In this document: piece by piece, positions 38,416 through 50,300 of the stretch
Layout: each line of letters begins with the position of its first letter
Position numbering within the stretch: position 1 is the first letter of the stretch
Source of the DNA: Trichoplax sp. H2
Taxonomy: Eukaryota > Placozoa > Uniplacotomia > Trichoplacea
NCBI GenBank assembly: GCA_003344405.1
Contig: NOWV01000002.1
Coordinates: 1,364,001 to 1,428,000, forward strand
Length of the DNA stretch: 64,000 nucleotides
Direction of reading: 5' to 3'
Notes under the pieces: model-generated
The model's input: only the letters and a program-made list of their open reading frames with translations
What the model was told of the DNA's origin: nothing
Database searches by the model: none
Made by a program: the position numbers and the translations under genes

Positions 38416-39978
38416 CATTTTACGTACCGCGCGTACATTGCTGTACTTCCCGGATTCTGAATTGAAATTCCGTACAAGTATAGAATATTATTATTAACGG
38501 TTCATTATAATATTATTGTTATTATATTTTAAAGTCCAATTTTTTTCTATGCTCGGGGCTGGGTAGAAAGTACCGTACGCTGTCTAGTAACCGATTATAT
38601 TATAGTAGTTATAATAGCGAAGAGAAGGAAGCTTTGTTTTAATGTTAATGCAGGTTAGCACTTGGCTTCGTTTTTGCACAGTACAATCGTACGGTAACTG
38701 CACTGGCCAATTTCCTTGCATACACGTACACTCTATAGCAAATGAATAAGATAATTGTTTACAGAATAAAATAATTCTTGTACAGTACAGCGATACGCCT
38801 TGTCGACTTGTGAACATATGTAATTATGAACTATTTTAGGGGGGGGGGGCGCTTACCCATGACGTTAATTCACTGCTAATGACCGATTATTTAATTGTGC
38901 CATGGATGCTGTACGCGTACATTTAAATAACAATAATGGCACTTTTAGAAAGTAAGATAGCAAATCTATCAAGCACAATCTTTTACGATATTGCTCATTC
39001 ACTGCACTTGTAAACGATAATAAATTTACCTTCAATTGATAGGACAATCGTGTCGACATATGGAAAATAATATAATGCTCTCACTAGGTTGAATCAACGC
39101 TAATTGCATGAAATCCAGATATTATTACAAGACAATTACTCAATTAGTAAATTAATAAGCGATTGTGATCAATATTTTCCCATCTGTACTCTATCAATGC
39201 ATGATTCATCTAACTAATGCTAAGGGCTTACATAGAACCGTCAACTTGTTTAGCTCTTGTAAAATATACCGGGTTAAGATGCACACAGTCAAGTTTACTT
39301 AAAGTTCTGTAGCCATCCTTTATTGCAATTAGAAGTAGGTGTGAAATAAAGCTACTAAAATAGATTATAGTTTTGATTATCGTGGTCAACATGTTTTGTG
39401 GAAGCCAAATTAGATATAAGAATAATTTGATTTAAGTTGCCAACAATATGCATTTATAAGTTATAGTGATGGCAGGGTATAATACGTTGATTGAATTTCA
39501 TACAGGAATGTAGTAATTATGCGCTCTCCTAAGATGGGAACAAAATGTTCTTGTTGTATGATCGCTAGGTCGTAAACATAGAATGTACGTAAGTAGCTTC
39601 GCTGCCAGGCCGTTTACTATTGGTGATTCAATTGGACATACCATACAGTACATGTAACAAAATTCGTTATGATTAATTTGCTGAAGTAGATAGTTTTGTT
39701 TGCTATAGTCCATCTACTACTCGTAACCTATTTTGAATATACATCCATAGTAAAATCCGTTTCACGCGTATTCCGAAACTTTTGTGATGAAAATTGTGTA
39801 CGATACGGTTAGAGAAGTGGGTTGCCTTACGTAACAGAAACATTTCCTAAATATCGTGTAGTATATTTATGTACTCACCCTTAGCAGCACGTAAAGTTTT
39901 CTGTTAACCAACCCCAAAATTATTTATTTACTTGTTTATTCACTTGTTGGCAGCCGCAATACACTAATATATCACAGG
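38416..39978. other. intergenic, upstream of the receptor pair
   Basis: No gene recognised. A run of 11 G occurs at 38839-38849, unusual in such AT-rich DNA. The open frames here have no domain support. Confidence 0.45.
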
Positions 39979-42900
39979 ATGGCTAGGCAAAGATTAATAT
40001 ACCTCGTATTTATTGGAATTACTTATTTGATGGCTTTACCTTTGGCAAATACGTTGTTGAGAGTAAAAATTGGTAAGATCATAGTTTAATTGTAATTGCA
40101 CATGATATACGAATTTAAACAGCAATCAGCATATAGAAAGACTTTGCTAAAATTATTGTAAAACGATTTACAATATATTAGGTGAAATACACTTATTTTG
40201 AATCTAAATCATTTAGAGCACAGTGCTTGCTATTATGAATTAGACTCGTTATCTGGTCTTTAATTTCTTAATGGTCCTGACCGCTTATTTGCTTAAGATA
40301 CGAATCTGTTTAATCGAAGATAGTGATATTTGTACTATTACGATGATTATATTGCAATAGATCATTGAGTAAAAATAGTGTTACCCTTACTTTCAATTGA
40401 TGGCCAACTGATAGGTTTAATAGTGCCATATGAAGCCGTCGAGATCGGAGATACTATGAAATCTGCTGAAGATTATATCAATCGCATCTTATTTGCCGAT
40501 AAAATTAATGTAAGCTATTCAATTGTCTATGCAAATATCTCGGACCCTGTGGATAATGTTGTGAAAGGTATGCTATTCTAATTAGCACTATAATACGTTA
40601 GATTCGTGTGCCAATAACATACTCGATCAATAAATTGGACATTAACCGTAACTGTACTATAATCTTATACTTATAACTACTAATCGTATCATACCATAAT
40701 GGATATCCTTGAAATCCATGTAGAAGTTCACGCTTTGAGTATAGTTGTCTGACAGGGTTTATAAACTATATTTCCATATTTAGGGTGTAAAGTAATGCAA
40801 GATGGTGTCATAGCAGTAATTGGACCGCTAGCTGATAACATGGTGGAACAACTTCAATGGATTTTCTCCTCTGTACACATACCCAATATTGCGCCGTTAG
40901 CATCAGACGTGTCCAATTCTAGAAGTTCCAATTTTCAATATCTTATACGTTTAGTACCTCCACACAGTGTGATGGTAGAAGCTGTAGCGTCTATTTTCAC
41001 TAGCTATGGCTGGAATAAAGCTGCTCTACTTGGATCAGACACAAATTTTGGTAAACATTTATCGACAGTATCCATTACTTTTAATATGTATTTCTCTAGA
41101 AAAGCCATATAGTAGAGCTGAATGATCTTAAATGTAAATGTAGAATTAACTATGCAAGATGATTAAGAGCTGAAGAAATTGTGATAGTTAACTGTAATTA
41201 TAATTATCAGTCGCTAAATGTTCAGATTGACTGTAAATTGCTTAGGCATCAAATCGTTGACGGAATTTACAATCCTTGCTTTGAAAAACCGTTGGAAAAT
41301 ATTAAATTTTGAGCTATTTAGTATCATAAGCAATACTTCAACAGATGTTACGTTGGATGATCGGCTAAAAAGAATTAAAACTTCAGGTATTAACTCCAAC
41401 TTGGGTGTTCAGTCATATCTTATTTTGTGTAGATACTAGAGGATGTAAGGTGTTACCCAACTATATGTCTCGATGATAGTCTTTCAGACTGGTTCCTTTT
41501 AATTCTCAGTTTAGCAAATTAATACATTAATTAAAAAAATAGGAGCAAGAATTGTAATATTAGCAGCGGATTCTCGACAAGCAATGGATGTTATAAATAA
41601 GGCTAACAAATTATCTATGCTTGAAAGTGGATGGGCTTGGATTCTTTTAGTTGACGTCGCTGATAAGGTAGTGAGTGATATTGTAACGTCCAAATTGTTA
41701 CAATTTTATGCTCTTAATGATCTTTATAAGATAGTACTTTAACAATGTTAGTGCCATAGTAAGTATACCTTATAGTGCTTTTTGATTTGCATTCATATTA
41801 CGGTGTTAATATTAGGATGGTTTCAAGCTAGCTTTCCCTGTATACAGTGATGGATTATTGGTAGTAACACAGACGGCTGGTAAGGGGCAACTATACGATG
41901 ATGTCATTGGTCGCTATCCAAATTTACAGGTAGTGTAGGTAACAAGTTCAGAATGCTGCATTTGTTAAGCAAATCTGCTACAAGTACTTTTTTATTTGTT
42001 ACCATAAGCATAAGGAACGAAGCATAGTGTCGTATAATTTAAAAAATTAAGTACCGAACCATAAAATTTAGAATTAGTACAGCTTTCTTATTTCTATAGC
42101 CGATCCTTTTGAAATACTTTGATGCTGCATTAGCTATTGCTTATGCGGTCAATAACCTACTCGACGATGGAGTAATCATCCAACCTGAAGGGATGAATTG
42201 TATAAGAGAATCCGTTGATCCGTGGCAGCATGGCAAAATTCTCTTAAAACGCATTAATTACGTTTGTATCAAATGCATCGGCTTAAAAATTTTATATAGT
42301 TAGATGAAACTTCTGACTAATTTACCTGTTAGTTATGCCATATGAGGTTTCTCTCAAATATTGATTGATATCTTTCGTTTTATTTCTCAAGGTCTTGAGT
42401 GTTGGTAATGAGATCACTTATGATAGCGTGTCTAAATTTCCGTTCGCAAGTAGTCTATATCCACCAAATGCGGCTTATGAGATATTTAATTTTCACTATC
42501 CGAACTGGATAAAGGTGCTAGCTTTGGGCAATATGATGACTACATAAGAACTCAAAGCATGTCATAATTTAAACTATTTTCCATATAATACATATATTAA
42601 TGATTACCATCGCTGTAGGTTGGTAAATGGACAAACGTTCAAAGATTATTTCTAGACAAGAATAATACACGATTTTTGGGTCAGTCCTCGATTATATCAG
42701 ATAGCGGATCTGCTATATTTGGAAAACATCTAATCGTGACCACAGTTATAGTATGTCATATTATTTTTTTATCAATACCGCTATATGTGCTTGTTCCCTT
42801 ACTTTACATCGTTGCATATAGGAGGAACCATTTATGATGAAAAACAACAAAACAGGAAAACTTTCAGGATTTTTGGTCGAGCTACTTGAACAGTTAAGTT

Positions 42901-44853
42901 TAGATCTTGGTTTCACTTACACTTTACAATTTCAAGAAGATGGCCAATACGGTATTCCAGAATTGACCTCTGACGGTGTAAAATGGAGTGGAATGGTTGG
43001 CTCATTAATGCGGCGGGTAAGCTCATAAGACTAATACTTTCACTAATTACAATTAATAATAGATAGATAATTATATTTAAAGAGCAGAAATACTTAATGT
43101 AAAGTACTATATATGAACATGTATACAGCAGCAACTAAGAACTGAGCGAGCAGCTTTGCTACAAAACGTTAATATCACTACGCTTACTTGTAAGAGTATT
43201 TTTGATAATCATTATTATGGTGAAATGATAGGAAGTAGATTTAGCAGTAGCCCCTTTGTCAATTACCAAGGAACGTGAATTGGTCATTGATTTTACAATG
43301 CCGTACTTGGAGAATGGTTATAAAATGTTAATGAAAAGACCTGAGTATCATTCTCCGTCAGTCTTTCAATGTTTTGCTCCATTAAGACCGTTGGTTTGGT
43401 TGATGATAGCGATCGCGATATTATTAATTTCCGTAACAGTAACTTGCATTCATTACTTTGGCCCGAAAGATTACGTCAATGAGCAGTTACATTTATTACC
43501 GAATTATCAGTACGGTGGCTTACCTTCTGAACAAGATATTCGAAATTGGGTCGAGGACAACAAGGCAGACATAAAGGCATTAAATCTTAGTAATAGCGTT
43601 TGGTCTACGTTAAGCGCATTTTTACAGCAAGGCACTAATTACAATCCAAGATCACTACCGTTGCGCTTTATTACTGCAATTTGGTGGTTAGCATGCACAA
43701 TTATTATATCCACTTATACCGCCAACTTAGCCGCGTTCCTGACGGTTAATAGACTAGATCCAGGTAAATATATTTAAAACATGCAATTTCATTCATGAAT
43801 GCGAATTTTTCATCGTTAGTAGCCAGCAATGTTGCAACATTGTAAATATAGAAGGCAGTTGATCTTGTATGAGATACGTTGTGATAATAGATGGTTGAAA
43901 ATAAAGTAATTTACTAACTGCTATAGGTAATATTGCGTAACATTTCGAGGTTTTAATCGCAGGACCATGGATAACTGGTTACAGACTCCACCAGCAGATT
44001 CCATAATTTTAGTTTAAATAAACTCGTCGTTTCTTCGAAAGCAAACCGTCAAATTTGTATTTCCTTACATAAAGATCTTCTCATTCTTTTTTTTCCAGAA
44101 ATTACATCTTTACTTCAGCTATCGCAGCAACATAAAATCAAATATGGTTTACCTGCAGGAGGAAGTATACATAATCACTTTAGAACTTTAAATTATACAC
44201 CTTATCCAGAGATGAGACCGCATTTGAAGTTAGTCAATAATACTAATGAAGGAATCAAAGCTGCCAAGAAGGGTGGTTTCGTTTTTCTTTATGATGCTTC
44301 TACGTTAAATTATCTTGTTACTCAAGATTGCTCTCTGATAACCACTGGTCAGGAATTTATCAAGTCGAGCCATGCTCTAGGCTTACCACCAAACTCTCGC
44401 TATACCACGGAGATTACATTGGGCATATTAAATCTTCGAGTAAATGGATTTATTACAAAAGGGCTTGAACGTTGGTGAGTACGGTGTATATTATGAATTA
44501 TTAATTCTGGTGAATGTTGTCAGTCTTACATTTAAATTGAGCTCATTAACAGAGAATTACTTTATTGAAATAGATATTATAGAAACTTCATATTTTTATT
44601 TTATTTGCGATGTGTAAGCTGGTTTTAATTTAATTTTTTGTTCAGGTACGGATCAAAAAGGTGTCAAAATGCTGATCAGTCACCCAAAGCAAATTATCAA
44701 ACAATTGGAGTTGAACATTTGGCTGGTGTCTTCTTAATAATTCTCTGTGGAATAGTTATAAGTTGGATAATTTTAGTTATACAATGGTATATCGCTGCAT
44801 ACCGCAATTTCAGAAGTAAATCCAAGGGTAATATGGAACATATGGTAGGTTGA
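39979..44853 (+). CDS. ionotropic glutamate receptor, AMPA/kainate-like (copy 1)
   Basis: Ligand-gated cation channel subunit, predicted 873 aa. Exons: 39979-40072, 40415-40567, 40784-41050, 41246-41386, 41543-41667, 41816-41929, 42100-42261, 42392-42514, 42619-42750, 42822-43016, 43232-43763, 44099-44474, 44646-44853; all phases agree. Order: signal peptide (1-25), amino-terminal domain (to about 390), ligand-binding S1, M1 (about 555-576), pore loop, M3, S2, M4 (HLAGVFLIILCGIVISWIIL). S1 has PLSITKER with the alpha-carboxylate-binding Arg at 517. S2 has Ser702 followed by Ile703 where AMPA receptors have Ser-Thr, and Asp745 (FLYDAST) where NMDA receptors also have Asp. The pore is FLQQGTNYNPRS, with Gln at the Q/R site (634) and Asn (638) at the +4 position that is Asp in AMPA receptors. 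The gate motif is TYTANLAAF instead of SYTANLAAF. The pore and gate fit the AMPA/kainate/delta branch. The agonist could be glutamate, glycine or another amino acid. Confidence 0.95.
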
Positions 44854-47363
44854 TACGTGACTAAGATGATGTCTATACCGCGAATAATTTAAATTAATTG
44901 ATCCATAAGTTTGGTATTTAATTTAAAAACTAGTACAAAGTCACTTGCTACACTCTGATATTAATATTGATTTCATAATTAATTTTATAATATATATCGA
45001 TATATTAAAATTTGCTAGTACTATCATGTTAGCAAATTACATTACTAAAACTAATTTTAGGATTTTATATAAATTTTTATAGAAATCGAAGAACATTTTA
45101 GAGGCTTCGCGTAGAAGATTTGATCTAATATTACTTATTTTAAGATTAATGAATGCCTCGGATAGCGTTGTTACCGAAAAGCAAACGGCAGTGGAAGTCT
45201 GAAGTGATTCAATTTATTTCAATTTTAGTTACAGGGTGACAAGATCACTTACTTGTTTACTAGACACAACATTGTTAAGGAATCAGGAAACAGAAACTTC
45301 TGATTTTGTATTTGTTGCTATCGTAATTTTAGGATATCGGACGATCTCTTAAGATACAGAAATTAAGATTTGTGCTCTATTTGTGTAAAGGGTATGATAA
45401 TTTAGTGTGGCATGTCACATTGTTAATAGATAATTAATAAAATACTTGACAGAAGAATTAATAATAGAAGCACGTTTAACTTCAGTTACGTAATTGTACA
45501 TAACTAACTTTTTATAATACAATTAATGTTTGCAATGAAATCTATTATCGTAGCGCAGTCCCCAATCAGCTTAAGGTTAAGGTTATAAAATTGTACAAAA
45601 ATAGTGCAAATTAGAATTTGTTAAAGAAACGGTTTTATGCGAGAAAGTGAAATTTTTACTAGACACTGAATTTTTTTCTATAATGTTTTAAAAACACGTT
45701 ATCACTTACCCTTTAAGGCATCTTATTTATTGAGTTATAACAGCGTGAAACTTTTATTCATCAAGTGATTATAATGCTTAATTCAAAATCACGAAAAGAT
45801 AATATTGGCATTAATTGTCAGGCTTTGTAAGAGTGTCACTGCTATCGTGAGGCTTAGAATAAAAGTCCAATCGTTTTGGATATCAAACATTTATCTGATA
45901 ATGTAAAGCGTAATTCCTTTTTAGTTTGATCACCTGAATATCATATTAGTGATAAATTAAGAATAATGGCTTATACTTTAACCACCACAGTGAAATACTA
46001 TGAATAATATCAATGCATGAGTCGTACAAGCTCTTACCTGTACGTTTGTATCTGAATTAGATGGTATCAGGGCGTAATATTAATAATTATGAAGTGACTA
46101 AATCGAGCTTTGATAACCAAGTATTATCAAATTCCAAGTAGGCTCCGTTTACGAGATGTTATTACTGTTTTTAGCAGTATGATAGCATTTATGAAGTGAC
46201 TACCTAAGTTTAATTTGCTTAGTTACCAAAATAGCGATAATTTTCAGACGTATAATTATAGTAATATACAGTAAACTTAGATCCTGTCAGTGTCACTATA
46301 TACTACTATATTAAGTTACTCTGAAAATAATTTAGAAGGATAGTATAACAACATACTCGTATGCAGCACAATAATCATTTATCGCTGCTTATCTTTCACT
46401 ATAACGATCGTTTCCATATTTTGATATAAATATACGCATATGTCCTACATAGACGCTAAATATGATAAATACAGTATATTAAAATTTAAATTGTAGCCTT
46501 AAATACATTTTTTTAAAAGCTCTATAAGTTTAATAAGTTTAAATTGTTGATTTAGATCATTTGAAAGGTATGATATGCTATCTGCTGTAAACGCGATCGT
46601 AATTTGCTATATTTATTATTGAACGGCAACATTTTTGAAGAATATTTTTTTTATACAAAAGCTGACTTAATAATCACTTCCTTTCAATTTTATATAACCT
46701 TACAAGCCATTATTGTAGGCTACATAATCCGTCAATATTAATCACTTAGATATAGGAAAGGTTCAGCGTAACTTACGCAATCCTACCATTACAAATCATA
46801 AAGTTACACCCCAGTAATATTTCGTTGCTATTATCATTTGTGTAATAGAGCAAGTTAAAAGATCAAAGATAAGAAAAAATGATGATGTACTTCCGCATTT
46901 GTATTTACTGTCAAGCCATATTGCGTAAGTTTGGGTGTAGACTCCAATACTGGTCTTGAAGCAAGGGCTTTTGAAGTAAACAATAGGGTACAAAAGTTAT
47001 AAAGTGCTATTAATTTAATCATCCTACTTGCTAAAGGATAATGGATTTGCAATCGAGCTGATTGGAGCTAGATAATTACATTACATTAAATCAATACAAC
47101 GGAAAGTTGGATTTATGAAAGTTGTGTGAACAAATCCTCGCCTTGGCAATTACGTAAGATGCTATTGTACTAATGGTTGTTTCTCTCTCTTTCTATAAAT
47201 AGGAAACATTCTTAGTTGATTAGAACTTTCAACTTTGATTTTTCCGTTCAATATAATTTTCGATAGAATATTGAATTTGGCTAGATCATATTTCATTTGT
47301 TTGCAAAAAACTTATTGATGATTTTTGACGCTTTATATCGCTTGAAACCTAATCTTTAACAAT
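44854..47363. other. intergenic between the two receptor genes
   Basis: About 2.5 kb of AT-rich DNA, including the 3' flank of copy 1 and the promoter side of copy 2. No further gene is seen. A possible short last coding exon of copy 1 (GAT TTT ATA TAA at 45061-45072, after an acceptor) is discussed in the findings. Confidence 0.5.
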
Positions 47364-50300
47364 ATGGCTTCCAGCTTAACGTTTATCATTATGATTGCTG
47401 CTGCTGTATGGACAGCAACTGAAGCAGACTCTAAAATGAAGATAAAAATAGGTGAGCAATTTAAATTTCTTGATTTGCTGTTGTGCGATAAAATTAACAT
47501 TTTAACATTCTTGTAGTTTCTTTAAAGTTTGTTGCCGCTTTTGGTTCAAGCTTCTACGTTTATGCTATATTGAATCTGTTATTAAAGGATGTTATTGCAT
47601 TGGATATTAAATTTACATTCGATAGCTTTAGATATTACCAATACCAGCTACCTTAGGTGATATAAAGAAGATTTTCAAGGAATATAAATTCAAAAATTGT
47701 TGAAACGTGTATTGCAGGGAATATGTATTGTAGACTACAATTTGTAGTCCATATTCGCATGTCATCGTCATTTTATAGTATTTACATTGATCGGAAGACA
47801 AACTTGTTTTTATAACTTCCATATTTTAAACTTTCTAGCTAGTAGTTGCGGAGTCTTTACTGTATGTAATAATTGTGATACATAACAAATTGCCTAAAAT
47901 TACACTATATAATCAATACTTCCTGTATTGACCAACTTGTAGGAATATTTAAATGTTAAATTTTTATACAGGTGTGATACTGTCGAAAGAAATTAGCAGA
48001 GTTGAGAATGCTTTAAAGACAGCGGAACATTACATTAATAGTCATAAACTGCCAATCGAAACTCAAGTCAGTTTAAACATTGTCTATGCAAATTTCAGTG
48101 ATCCTTTCGACAATATGAAGAAAGGTAGCTTTATAAATTTTAGAGACGCAATGCTTATAAATAATTAATTACTGATTGATTGCTTTGGATATTGCAGAAT
48201 TGGGGTCATAAATTATTTTTTATTTATTAATTACATTAACTTAATAATCTTTTGTAAGATCATATATCATAATTGCGTTCACTTGTAGCAATGACAATTT
48301 TAATAACTAGGATGCAAATTAGTGGAGGATGGCGTCGTTGCAGTTGTCGGACCATTACATTATCATGCCGTTAGATCACTTCAATGGATTTACTCCGCGT
48401 TACAAATACCTCATTTGGCGCCGTTAGCATCGGATGTGTCCGTGGTTAGAAATCCGAAATTAGACTTTCTCAGACGTTTGATACCATCAAATGACAAGAT
48501 GTCGAAGGCTGTATCATCTATCTTTAATCACTACGGCTGGAAAAATGCGGCTTTGCTAGGATCTAAAACAGACTTCGGTAAGATTTCGTTAAAGTCCTTC
48601 AAACATCAAAGATATCACATAAATAATTCCTGTCTTCTGTGCCACTGAATATTATTGTGTGAAAACATAGCAATAAATGACTTGTCGTATTGTTGATCAA
48701 TAATGCCTTCATTTGTATAGGGGTTAACACATTGACAGAATTTACACTCTCTGCTTTGAAAAATCGCTGGAAAATATCAAATTTTGAACTGTTTCAAATC
48801 AGGCATGATTCAACTATAATGAACTTGGAAGCTCACTTATTGAGGATTAAGACTTCAGGTAATTCGTATTATCTATGGTATCTTATTTACCGTTGATTGA
48901 TTTATATTTTGTCTCTTTATCCATTATCACATTGCGTTTTTGATTTCTTACTGTTATTCTCATCTACAGTACTACATGGATTATCTTTTCAATTCTATTT
49001 TTCATTCTTCTATTGCACTCGTGATTAGGGCCAGAAATTGATGCTAATGATTTCGATTTGTTTGTAAATAATTTAATGCAGGCTCCAGAATAATCGTGTT
49101 AGCCACCGATATTAAACTTGGTGCAACTGTTTTAGAGAAAGCTAACAAACTGTCGATGCTTGAAAAGGGCTGGGCATGGATTGTGCTCACTGATCTTAAT
49201 GACAAGGTGATTTCATTGATGAAATAAAACATACTGTAATTAGATTTTGCACTTGTTAGGTGGTAACCCTTTTCAGCGTATGTTCACTTGCTCTGCATTG
49301 CGTATTACAGTATAACATAATCTTGTAATAAAATCGATCAAGCTAATTTTCATGGCAATATCAATGAGTTTTAATCTATCACCGCCCATAGAACGATTTA
49401 TCTACTGTATCGCCTCAATATACCGATGGATTACTAGCTGTAGGAATAGCTGCCACTAAGGGCCGACTATTTGATGAGTTAACGGAATTATATCCAGATC
49501 TTCAGGTATACATCATATACGATTTTAATATCTTGCATACGAGATGAGCCATATATTAGGCCAAAATGATGGATAGTAGGCTGCTAAGGAAGTTTAAATT
49601 TCCTATTTCATCTTTCCGTTATCAATATATAGCCGATTTATCTAAAATACTTTGATGCTGTGGTGGCAGTTGCGTCTGCCGTAGATTACTTAAGGAAGGA
49701 TGGAATCATTATTCAATCTGAAAGTATGTCTTGCATACATGAATTTTCAAAAGCATGGCAATATGGGAAGCTTCTTTTACAACGGATTGATCAAGTTTGT
49801 ACAGCATAGATTTATAATGCATAAGCATAATTTATCATAGTAATAATTGCAATAGACGTCATAAGTATAAGTTGAGAAAATATCATTGGTATGTCTTGAA
49901 ATCATGTTATATCATTCATAATTATTTTAAGATAATTGACCCTGTTACAAGTACCCACGGGAATAAGACGCTCTCCCCTTTTTCAACAATTATGGGTCAG
50001 TCATCTGAGAAATATGAAATATTTAATTGTCATGGCGCCGACTGGATACAGGTACTATGCTGATTTCTTGAACTAATTGATGCAGTAATTGAATAGTTAC
50101 AGAATATGTGCGTAATTTACATCAAACCATTGCAGCTCTATGACTAGCAACATTATTTACTATATGTAGGTTGGCACTTGGTCGAATAATACTTTTGAGT
50201 GGAATGCTACTCTAACCTACTTTCCTGGCCGACCTCTGGTTGTACCTGATACCGGTTCGGCTTTATTGGGACGACATCTTCGAGTTATAACAATTAAAGT

